Source: M3007 sp041741155
GTDB taxonomy: Bacteria; Bacteroidota; Bacteroidia; Chitinophagales; Saprospiraceae
Reading direction: 5' to 3'
DNA length: 31,566 nt
Assembly: GCA_041741155.1 (NCBI GenBank)
Contig: JBGSKO010000004.1
Coordinates: 1 to 31,566 of the forward strand
This document shows, in pieces, positions 22,577-29,790 of the stretch; positions within the stretch are counted from its first letter, which is position 1, and each line of letters begins with the position of its first letter. Made by a program: the position numbers and the translations under genes. Below the pieces are notes generated by a model, which did no database searches, was not told the DNA's origin, and was given only the letters and a program-made list of their open reading frames with translations.

Positions 22577-24196
22577 ATGTCGGTACTTATTTTCCTGATT
22601 GTCCTCTACGTTCTGCTCGGTCTGAGCATGATGAAGTTGTTTGAAAAAGCCGGCATTCCGGGCTGGAAAGCCCTTGTTCCCGGCCTGGCCGCAGCCGAGT
22701 GGTGCAAAATGGTAGGTCGAAAGCCCGGGTATGCCGCCTGGCTGCTCTTCCCGGTGGTGAACATTTTTATTTACGCTGCCCTGTGCATTGATATGGTGCG
22801 CTCCTTTGGGAAACACGGTTTCTGGCAATCGGTGCTCTCCGTTGTTTTTGCGCCTGTCCCGTTTTTCCTGATCGGACGCAACCCGCAAGCCACTTACAAC
22901 GGCCCTATCCTGGAGCAAGAGCGGGAATACCACCAGCAATACCACGAAGCGCTGGAGCAAAATGACAAGATGGCCCTTCGAAAACTGGAGAGCAACAACC
23001 CGTTCAAAAAATCCCAAATGCGGGAATGGACCGAGGCGATCATTTTTGCCGTTTTCGCCGCCGCATTCATCCGCATGTTCCTGATTGAGGCTTATGTTAT
23101 TCCCACGTCCTCGATGGAAGGAAGCCTGAAAGTAGGCGACTACCTGTTCGTCAGCAAGGCGCACTATGGTATTCGGACGCCCATGACCGTGCTGCAATTC
23201 CCTCTGATACACAATCGGTTTAGTAACAACAGCGGCCTGCTGGCACGGGAATCGTACCTTAAAAACCCTGCCCTACCCTACTTTCGTCTGCCGGCCATTG
23301 AGCAGGTAGATCACAACGAACCCGTCGTGTTCAACTTCCCCGCCGGTGATAGCGTCATTATCACCCCGACCCGAACCTACGATGTGTATCAATGGCGCCG
23401 CGAAATAGATATGCTGCGCCGCCTGAACCGCCCCACCCCACCCATGCCCGAGGTCGTCGCACGGCCTATTGACAAAAAAGACCACTACATAAAACGTTGC
23501 ATCGGACTGCCGGGCGATAGCCTGCAAATCCGTGACGGACAGGTGTATCTGAATGGAAAGGCCGCCGCCAATCCTACCCATCTGCAATTCGCCTACTACA
23601 TCGGAAATGCATCCGGCAACCTCAACTTGCGAAAACTTGAAGAAATAGGTGTCAGCCTAAATGATGCCATCCCAATTGAACTGCCCACCGGCGAAGTCCG
23701 GCGTTATTACAACCTTGACGCCACACAAATAGAACAAATTAAATCATGGGGCGCCGACATCACGCTCGAACGCTTCGCTTCGGGCGCCCGTCCAGGCTAC
23801 GTTTTCCCCAACGATGCCGATCAGTACGGCACCTGGTCTGTGGATAATTTCGGCCCGATTTTCATTCCCAAAAAAGGAACCTCGGTCGAACTTACACGCG
23901 CCAGCCTGCCTTTCTACGACCGCATCATCCGCGTGTATGAAGGCAACGAGCTGACCGTTCGGGACGGCAAATACTTCGTGAATGGTCAGGAAACCACGAC
24001 GTACACTTTCAAACAGGACTACTTCTGGATGATGGGCGACAACCGCCACAATTCCGAGGATTCCCGCATCTGGGGTTTTGTGCCGGAGGACCACATCGTG
24101 GGCAAACCCCTGTTCATCTGGTTTTCAACGAAAAACGGAAATATCCGTGAGGGTATCAACTGGAACCGGATTTTCCGCTCGGCGAGTAAGATGTAA
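22577..24196 (+). CDS. lepB: Signal peptidase I with N-terminal DUF5684-like membrane domain
   Basis: This enzyme cleaves signal peptides from exported proteins at the outer face of the inner membrane. The protein has 539 residues, much longer than minimal enzymes. Residues 1-105 are a multi-helix membrane domain with FEKAGIPGWKALVPG and FPVVNIFIYAALCIDMVRSFGK, matching DUF5684. A charged linker follows (110-150), then a membrane helix (152-170). The S26 catalytic domain has nucleophile Ser179 in IPTSSMEGSLKVGDYLF, general base Lys306 in HYIKRCIGLPGD, and box E MMGDNRHNSEDSRIWGFV. A long insertion of about 110 residues separates the Ser and Lys motifs, and another 170 lie before box E. Its stop lies eight bases from that of the convergent exonuclease gene. 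Confidence 0.94.
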   Translation: MSVLIFLIVLYVLLGLSMMKLFEKAGIPGWKALVPGLAAAEWCKMVGRKPGYAAWLLFPVVNIFIYAALCIDMVRSFGKHGFWQSVLSVVFAPVPFFLIGRNPQATYNGPILEQEREYHQQYHEALEQNDKMALRKLESNNPFKKSQMREWTEAIIFAVFAAAFIRMFLIEAYVIPTSSMEGSLKVGDYLFVSKAHYGIRTPMTVLQFPLIHNRFSNNSGLLARESYLKNPALPYFRLPAIEQVDHNEPVVFNFPAGDSVIITPTRTYDVYQWRREIDMLRRLNRPTPPMPEVVARPIDKKDHYIKRCIGLPGDSLQIRDGQVYLNGKAAANPTHLQFAYYIGNASGNLNLRKLEEIGVSLNDAIPIELPTGEVRRYYNLDATQIEQIKSWGADITLERFASGARPGYVFPNDADQYGTWSVDNFGPIFIPKKGTSVELTRASLPFYDRIIRVYEGNELTVRDGKYFVNGQETTTYTFKQDYFWMMGDNRHNSEDSRIWGFVPEDHIVGKPLFIWFSTKNGNIREGINWNRIFRSASKM

Positions 24197-24204
24197 TCGG
24201 AGGA

Positions 24205-25587
24205 TCAGAAACCCACCTTCCGAAACTGTTTCTTGCCGCCATCCATATATCCACGGATAATTCTCGACGCATCCGGGTCTTCAAACGTCGTTGCGACAGA
24301 CTCCAACAGGTCTTCGGTGCCAAAGGCATCCTCTGTACCGATGTAGCCATAACCGATGTACCGGCCGTCTTGCACTGCCACCACGGCTTGCTCACCCTCT
24401 GTGCGGCCGTTTTCCAGCAGGAAAAAACTCCCTGTCAGACCCCGGAATAGCGCCGCCAAGGCCTGCTCTACCCGCTCATTATATTGCTCGGGAAGTTCCG
24501 CACCGATACAGGCGCCGTAACATTTTTTTATCGTGTAATGAAAACAGGCATGGTCGCCGGCGTCCAGGTTGCACAGACGCCCGCAGAGTTCGAACTGCCT
24601 GGCGGTGCTGTCTAACCATGCCCGGGCACTGGTCAACTTGGGCAGTTCCGTCACCAGTTCAAACTGGCGCATATTCCGTTTGGATCGCTGCCCGGCGGCC
24701 AGGCATTTGTAGCCGCGCTGGTCGGTGTACGTGAAAATACAGCCGGAAAACTGCCGAATACGCAGCGCCCGGTTGATCGGCGGCTGTAAACGTTTGATCT
24801 CGGCGCTTTCCAGTAACAGTGCCACCAGTTCGCCTCCGGTAACCTCGAAGCTAAAATCGGCTACGCCAGTGCGCATCTTTTCACCCTTGGGCGTCTGGTC
24901 GGCGAAATGTTCAAACAAACGTTTGCGAATGTTGATGCTCTTACCCACATAAATCACCTCGCCGCGCTCGTCGTGCAGATAATACACCCCGCAGGCTTCC
25001 GGGGCAGCGTGCAGGCGTTCGAGTGTAATATTTTGGGGTAGTTTTGCCGCCCGAACACCGTGGTTGACGAGGGCTTTCACGCTGCCGGCGCCGTCTTGTG
25101 CTGCAAGAATGCGCTCAAATAATTCCACCGTGGCCAGCGTATCGTCCAGGGCGCGGTGGCTTTTTTCCGAAAAAATACCGAAGTGTCGCTTCAGATTGCT
25201 CAGGCTGTAGCTGGGCAAACCGGGAAAAACCTGGCGCGACAACCGAACCGTGCAGAGCTGTTTTCGGGAAAACGGATAGCCGAGGCGGGCAAATTCTTCG
25301 CGTACAAAACTGTAGTCGAACGACACATTGTGCGCCACAAAAATGGCTCCTTCGGTCATTTGCACAATCTGTTTGGCCACTTCAAAAAACCTCGGCGCGT
25401 TGGCCACCATCTCGTCCGTGATACCGGTCAGTTGCGTGATATTCCACGGAATACTGCGCTCCGGATTGAGCAGGGTCGTAAAAGTATTCACCACCCGCTC
25501 GCCATCGTGCAGTACAATGGCGATCTCGGTGATCCGTTCGTAGCGGGCCGTGCCCCCGGTGGTTTCGATGTCTATGATGGCGTACAT
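24205..25587 (-). CDS. DnaQ-type 3'-5' exonuclease fused to a GIY-YIG nuclease domain
   Basis: The protein has 460 residues. Residues 1-165 are a DEDDh exonuclease, with Asp6 and Glu8 in IIDIETTGG, Asp91 in AHNVSFDYSF, and His144 and Asp149 in SHRALDDT. Residues 196-280 are a GIY-YIG domain like the N-terminus of UvrC and Cho, with GVYYLHDERGEVIYVGKS (200-217), Arg222, and Glu260 in LLLESAEIKRLQPPIN. The rest (280-460) has no motif I recognise. The combination suggests DNA repair, as in epsilon/Cho-like proteins. The start at 25587 gives MYAIIDIETTGG. The frame upstream adds 52 residues that cross the neighbouring gene's promoter. A TAATTTTG -7 match on the minus strand lies at 25662-25669. 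Confidence 0.88.
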   Translation of the reverse strand: MYAIIDIETTGGTARYERITEIAIVLHDGERVVNTFTTLLNPERSIPWNITQLTGITDEMVANAPRFFEVAKQIVQMTEGAIFVAHNVSFDYSFVREEFARLGYPFSRKQLCTVRLSRQVFPGLPSYSLSNLKRHFGIFSEKSHRALDDTLATVELFERILAAQDGAGSVKALVNHGVRAAKLPQNITLERLHAAPEACGVYYLHDERGEVIYVGKSINIRKRLFEHFADQTPKGEKMRTGVADFSFEVTGGELVALLLESAEIKRLQPPINRALRIRQFSGCIFTYTDQRGYKCLAAGQRSKRNMRQFELVTELPKLTSARAWLDSTARQFELCGRLCNLDAGDHACFHYTIKKCYGACIGAELPEQYNERVEQALAALFRGLTGSFFLLENGRTEGEQAVVAVQDGRYIGYGYIGTEDAFGTEDLLESVATTFEDPDASRIIRGYMDGGKKQFRKVGF

Positions 25588-25678
25588 GGTGTTGGTTGAG
25601 CGCGTTGAAATAGTACCATCTAGAACATAGCCTTCGTTTCTTTGCGTGTTACATTTTTCATCAAAATTATATCTGACT

Positions 25679-26566
25679 ATGCGACTGTTCCTACTCATCC
25701 TCGTTGTCTTTTCCGGCATTTTGGCATCGTTCGAGCTGAACAAAGCTATTCTACCTGAAAACTATGTAGCCATTCCTGGCGGCGCAACCCTCGATAAAAA
25801 CGGTCATGCTATTGCGATCCGGCCCTTTTTTATGAGCAACACCGAGGCGACCAACCGGGAATACCAGGCTTTTTTGACCGACCTCCTGCGCCGGAAAAAA
25901 ACCGCCGAACATGCACTCGCACAAATTCGCCCGGAAGGCTGGCAAAACCTATATCCAGCCTTCGAAAACTACCACACCCTTCCCGAATATCAGGACTACC
26001 CGGTAGTGAATATTTCGCAGGAAGGCGCCCGCCTGTATTGCACCTGGCTTACCGAAATATATGCCGAGCGGAACCCGGACTTTACCGTGCTATTCCGCCT
26101 GCCTACCGAAACCGAATGGAAGTACGCTGCACGCGGCGGCCTCTCCAACGATGTTCCGTACCCCCACGGCCACTTCCTGCGCGACCCGAACGGTCAGTTC
26201 CTGTATAATTTTCGGGTCGTGGGCGATGAAGCCGTGCACTACGATCCAAAAACTAAAACCTTTCAAATTCAATCTATTCAACGACCGGCTGAAAATGGCG
26301 GATTGAAATCCGCCGGTACAGTACCAGCGAGTTTCAACCCGCCATTTTCGGCCAGAACGTTCAAACCGAATGGCTATGACCTGTACAACCTGAGCGGCAA
26401 CGTAGCCGAAATGCTGAATGAACCCGGACGAACGAAAGGCGGTTGCTTCAACAGCGGCGGTTACGATATCCGTATTAATGCTCCCGATGTGTACGCAGGT
26501 TTTTACGAGCCCACGCCCTATATCGGGTTTCGTCCTGTAGCCGTGGTGGAGGCCCGGCAAAAATAA
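25679..26566 (+). CDS. SUMF1/formylglycine-generating-enzyme-fold protein, exported, with an in-frame palindromic insertion
   Basis: The protein has 295 residues. A signal peptide (1-17) points to export. The FGE-sulfatase fold is shown by AIPGGATLDKNG (31-42), RPFFMSNTEATNREYQAFL, PVVNISQEGARLYCTWL, FRLPTETEWKYAARGG and FKPNGYDLYNLSGNVAEM (228-245), then TKGGCFNSGGY and YIGFRP. This fold occurs both in true formylglycine-generating enzymes and in many non-catalytic surface or gliding-related proteins. The paired active-site Cys could not be assigned with confidence, so catalysis is unproven. Residues 203-225, just before FKPNGYDL, are encoded by a nested palindrome. I used the ATG at 25679. 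A GTG at 25646 would add 11 residues. Confidence 0.83.
   Translation: MRLFLLILVVFSGILASFELNKAILPENYVAIPGGATLDKNGHAIAIRPFFMSNTEATNREYQAFLTDLLRRKKTAEHALAQIRPEGWQNLYPAFENYHTLPEYQDYPVVNISQEGARLYCTWLTEIYAERNPDFTVLFRLPTETEWKYAARGGLSNDVPYPHGHFLRDPNGQFLYNFRVVGDEAVHYDPKTKTFQIQSIQRPAENGGLKSAGTVPASFNPPFSARTFKPNGYDLYNLSGNVAEMLNEPGRTKGGCFNSGGYDIRINAPDVYAGFYEPTPYIGFRPVAVVEARQK
26287..26353. repeat. 67-base nested palindromic element inside the SUMF1-type gene
   Basis: The outer arms are 26287-26308 and 26332-26353: 22 bases with 20 identical after reverse complement, one of the two changes being a G-U pair. Within it are two further palindromes: GGCGGATT-GA-AATCCGCC (26297-26314) and GGTAC-A-GTACC (26315-26325). 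The reading frame stays open across all of it. Confidence 0.85.
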
Positions 26567-26702
26567 AACATTTCGTTTGATTTCATTTTCGTTTTTTTGG
26601 CGAAAGCTGGCAGCCCGGATCCGTTCGAACCAAATCTTGCCGAACGCATCGGTCTGCCTTGCCTTCCGTCTTTTGCAATGTTGCTTTCCTTACCTTCCAC
26701 CT

Positions 26703-27881
26703 ATGCGTGTTGTTTTGTCGGCTTTTTTCTGGTCTGTATTTGTTTTCACAAGTAGTATTACCGCTCAACAGAGTGCTGTACGCGTCGGCGCCGAACAACT
26801 GGAACGCTACCTGCCCTTGCTGGATGGCAAGCAGGTAGCCCTATCGGTTAACCACTCGTCGCTGATAGGCTCCACACATCTGGTAGATACGCTGGCAGCT
26901 TCCGGTGTATGCGTGTGGCGCATTTTTGCCCCGGAACACGGTTTTCGCGGCGACGCACCCGATGGCGAGTACATTCAGGACGGCACCGACCTGCGCTCCG
27001 GAGCCCCGGTCGTTTCACTTTATGGAAGCAAACGCCGCGCCGATGCCGCCGACCTGCTGGGTGTGGATGTGGTGGTTTTCGATATTCAGGATGTCGGAAC
27101 GCGGTTCTACACCTACATTTCCACACTTTTCTACCTGTTGGAAGCCTGCGCGGAACTCGAAATCCCAATAGTGGTACTTGATCGCCCCAATCCGAACGGG
27201 CACTATGTGGATGGCCCGGTGCTTGATACCCGCCTGCGGTCTTTCGTGGGAGTAGCCCCGCTGCCGGTCGTACACGGCTGTACAGTGGGCGAGCTGGCGC
27301 TCCTTTTTACCGGCGAATACTGGACAGGCCCCAAGCGGCCCAACCTCACCGTCATCCCTTGCGACAACTACACACACCGGACGTTGTACGCCCCCCCGGT
27401 GCCACCCAGTCCCAACCTGCCCAACATCCGCGCCATCCTGCTGTATCCTTCGCTTTGCTTCTTCGAGGGCACAGCTGTCAGTATTGGCCGCGGTACGGAC
27501 TGGCCGTTTCAGGTCGTTGGCCACCCGGAATACCCGGGGCCATCCGCCATCTCCTTCACTCCAAAACGGAATGCCGCCTCCCGTTACCCACCCCTCGAAG
27601 GGCAGCTGTGCAACGGCTACGACTACCGCCAACTTTCGGTGGACAGCCTCTTTCGGGAGGCTCGATTGGATTTGAACCCGCTGCTCGATATGTACTGCGA
27701 GGCGCCGGACAAGAGCCGGTTTTTTCTAAAGAATCGCTATTTCGAACGGCTGGCCGGCACCAGTTCCCTCCGGGGGCAAATAGAGGAAGGCAACTTTGAG
27801 TCGGATATCCGAGCCACCTGGCAGGAAGACCTGGAGTTTTTCAAAGGTATCCGACGCAAGTATTTGCTGTACCCGGAGTAG
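26703..27881 (+). CDS. NamZ/YbbC family (DUF1343, GH171) exo-beta-N-acetylmuramidase-like protein
   Basis: Founding members (B. subtilis NamZ/YbbC, Tannerella NamZ) cut N-acetylmuramic acid from the non-reducing end of glycan fragments. The protein has 392 residues. The signal peptide (1-21) ends in TAQQ, so it is exported. Family motifs are VALSVNHSSLIG (45-56), FAPEHGFRGDAPDGEYI (75-91, with Glu78 and His79), DIQDVGTRFYTY (127-138), VLDRPNPNGHYVDGP and the C-terminal half with FFEGTAVSIGRGTDWPFQVVG. The start at 26703 includes the signal peptide. A longer frame adds 42 unsupported residues. Enzyme activity is inferred from the family. It lies on the same strand as the SUMF1-type gene, 136 bases downstream. 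Confidence 0.88.
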   Translation: MRVVLSAFFWSVFVFTSSITAQQSAVRVGAEQLERYLPLLDGKQVALSVNHSSLIGSTHLVDTLAASGVCVWRIFAPEHGFRGDAPDGEYIQDGTDLRSGAPVVSLYGSKRRADAADLLGVDVVVFDIQDVGTRFYTYISTLFYLLEACAELEIPIVVLDRPNPNGHYVDGPVLDTRLRSFVGVAPLPVVHGCTVGELALLFTGEYWTGPKRPNLTVIPCDNYTHRTLYAPPVPPSPNLPNIRAILLYPSLCFFEGTAVSIGRGTDWPFQVVGHPEYPGPSAISFTPKRNAASRYPPLEGQLCNGYDYRQLSVDSLFREARLDLNPLLDMYCEAPDKSRFFLKNRYFERLAGTSSLRGQIEEGNFESDIRATWQEDLEFFKGIRRKYLLYPE

Positions 27882-27885
27882 TTTT

Positions 27886-28611
27886 TCAGTGTAAATCAAA
27901 TAAATCTCCCACCGCCGGCGTGCGCGCGCAAATAAATCCTTCTGCGAACTGTACTTGTGCCGGTCGGCCGAATACCCGCGCTTTTGCTTCCATAAAATCC
28001 AGAAACTCCTTGCCGGAAATGGGTGTGCGCGGACCGTCATTTGGGTTGGTTGGGTCATAAAATTGCGACCCAAAAGCCAGGATAGCCTGCATCTTTTTAT
28101 CAAAATAGGGGGTGATATCCACGATAAAATCGGGCGTCAGTTGCTTGTCCTGAATGTAATGAAACACCGATTGGGGGCGCCAGGGCGGTTGAACGTTGCC
28201 ACCAGCATCCCGCGTCTCGATCTTAATTAGCCCGGAATAAAAACACGCATCGGCGACAAGTTTGGCGGCGCGCCCGTGGTCGGGATGCCGATCGTCGGGT
28301 GCGTTGCACAGTACGATGCGCGGCTGGTACTGCCGGATTACCCGGACTATTTTCAGTATATTTTCGGGGGAATGTTCAAAAAAGCCGTCGGGCAAATCAA
28401 GCTGTTCCCGAAAAGCAGCGCCGAGGATTTCGGCGGCCGACCGCGCTTCCAGCGTGCGCAGCTCCGCAGAGCCGCGAGAGCCGAGTTCGCCAAGACTGAG
28501 ATCCAACAACCCGAAGGAATAACCCCGATCAACCTGCCGTAGCAGCGTACCGGAGGCACTGAGCTCCACATCGTCGGGGTGAATACCGACTGCCAGAATG
28601 TCTATTTTCAT
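27886..28611 (-). CDS. bshB1: Bacillithiol biosynthesis deacetylase BshB1
   Basis: This enzyme deacetylates GlcNAc-malate in bacillithiol synthesis. The protein has 241 residues, the normal length for the LmbE/PIG-L family. Zinc motif 1 is GIHPDDVELSASGTL (10-24), with His11 and Asp14, and the second is DRHPDHGRA with His112. DLSLGELGSRGSAELR and YDPTNPNDGPRTPISGKEF are typical of BshB1. The start was moved to the ATG at 28611 (MKIDILAVGIHPDD). The longer frame lies antisense to the next gene. bshA and bshC are not in the window. The stop lies four bases from that of the NamZ-like gene. Confidence 0.9.
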   Translation of the reverse strand: MKIDILAVGIHPDDVELSASGTLLRQVDRGYSFGLLDLSLGELGSRGSAELRTLEARSAAEILGAAFREQLDLPDGFFEHSPENILKIVRVIRQYQPRIVLCNAPDDRHPDHGRAAKLVADACFYSGLIKIETRDAGGNVQPPWRPQSVFHYIQDKQLTPDFIVDITPYFDKKMQAILAFGSQFYDPTNPNDGPRTPISGKEFLDFMEAKARVFGRPAQVQFAEGFICARTPAVGDLFDLH

Positions 28612-28614
28612 CGC

Positions 28615-28622
28615 TACTTTTG
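28615..28622 (+). promoter_or_regulatory. Putative -7 box of the coiled-coil membrane protein (TACTTTTG)
   Basis: This is an exact TAnnTTTG match 26 bases before the ATG at 28649, inside the 37-base gap to the divergent bshB1 start. No -33 TTG was found. Confidence 0.45.
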
Positions 28623-28648
28623 CCTGAACAACTGATTGATAAAGCACT

Positions 28649-29158
28649 ATGGAAACAAATCCGACCAACGAAGAACGGATTGCCGGTTTGGAGAAAAGCC
28701 TGCAAACGGCGCAAGATGCTGCGCAAAAGTACAAGCAGGAGCTGGAAAAACTCCGACAACAATACGCCGACGATCTTTTTGCCGAACGGCAGCAGGGCAA
28801 GCAACTCCGAGACGAGCGCTTCCAGATGCAGCACGACTACGAGCAACTGCGGGTGCAAAAAGGCGGCTTCGGCATGAAAATGTTGACCCTGTCGGGGTTT
28901 CTCGGATTTTTAAGCGGCTTGCTATTGTGCGCCGTGTACATCGTTTTTTTGCGGCCAAAACCCGACCATACGGCCGCATTCGAGCAATTCCGCAATACCC
29001 ACCTCTTCAATTACGAGCGGGCCATCAGCGAAGGGAAGTTTGAGGAAGTAGAACAAGACTTGCAGCAAAACCTGGAAATTCCGGAAAACAACATCATCCG
29101 GCCGGAACTCGAGTTTGCCAAAAAAATCATCGGCGCAGCGAAACGGCGTTGCGAATAA
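28649..29158 (+). CDS. Coiled-coil membrane protein of unknown function
   Basis: The protein has 169 residues. Residues 8-73 form a long coiled coil (heptad-like pattern in EERIAGLEKSLQTAQDAA and on to DYEQLRVQ), followed by one membrane helix (77-101, FLGFLSGLLLCAVYIVFL). A C-terminal domain of 68 residues rich in Glu and Lys ends in AKKIIGAAKRRCE. There is no signal peptide. The coiled coil is probably on the cytoplasmic side (inference from the charge around the helix: GFGMKM before, RPKPDH after). I do not recognise the family. It is divergent from bshB1 and convergent with nth, whose stop lies one base away. Confidence 0.72.
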   Translation: METNPTNEERIAGLEKSLQTAQDAAQKYKQELEKLRQQYADDLFAERQQGKQLRDERFQMQHDYEQLRVQKGGFGMKMLTLSGFLGFLSGLLLCAVYIVFLRPKPDHTAAFEQFRNTHLFNYERAISEGKFEEVEQDLQQNLEIPENNIIRPELEFAKKIIGAAKRRCE

Positions 29159-29159
29159 A

Positions 29160-29783
29160 TCACACGCCAAATCTGGAACAAATCGGGCAATTTTCCACGT
29201 TGTGCGCCCGCGCAGGACAGTACTGCCGCCCAAAAAAGATGATTTGCAAGTGCAACTTGTTCCAGGTGCTTTCCGGAAAAACCGCTTTCAGATCGCGTTC
29301 TGTCTTTTCCACATTTTTCCCGTCGCTCAGTCCCCACCGCGCCGCCAGCCGGTGAATATGCGTATCCACCGGAAATGCCGCCACCCCGAACGCCTGCGAC
29401 ATCACCACGGAAGCTGTTTTATGTCCAACCCCCGGCAGTGCCTCCAGTTCTTCGAAGGATTGCGGCACCTGGCCACCGTGTTTTTCCACGATTATCCGCG
29501 ACAGTTCCCAAATCGCCTTCGATTTGGATGGCGACAACCCGCACGGTTTGATGATTTCGCGGATTTCGTCTACCGAAAGCTTTACCATGTCGTACGGATT
29601 GTCGGCCCGCGCAAAGAGCGCCGGCGTGATCTGATTTACCCGCTCATCCGTACACTGCGCGGACAGCACTACCGCCACCAGCAAGGTGTACGGATCCTCG
29701 TGCCGCAGCGGAATAGGCGTCTCCGGATACAACGATTCCAAAATCTCGGCTATCGCAGCCGCCTTTTTTTTGAGTGCGCGCAT
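29160..29783 (-). CDS. nth: Endonuclease III with a degenerate Fe-S cluster loop
   Basis: This is a base-excision DNA glycosylase/AP lyase for oxidised pyrimidines. At 207 residues it is normal length. The helix-hairpin-helix LPGVGHKTASVV (116-127) carries catalytic Lys122, and the Asp140 loop VDTHIHRLAARW follows. The C-terminal cluster region should read Cys-x6-Cys-x2-Cys-x5-Cys, but here it reads Cys189-x9-Cys199-x2-Cys202, then SRFGV and stop, so the fourth Cys is absent. The start at 29783 gives MRALKKKAAAIAEIL. It lies seven bases downstream of purH in the same direction, so the two are probably one operon. Confidence 0.93.
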   Translation of the reverse strand: MRALKKKAAAIAEILESLYPETPIPLRHEDPYTLLVAVVLSAQCTDERVNQITPALFARADNPYDMVKLSVDEIREIIKPCGLSPSKSKAIWELSRIIVEKHGGQVPQSFEELEALPGVGHKTASVVMSQAFGVAAFPVDTHIHRLAARWGLSDGKNVEKTERDLKAVFPESTWNKLHLQIIFFGRQYCPARAHNVENCPICSRFGV

Positions 29784-29790
29784 GGGCTGG

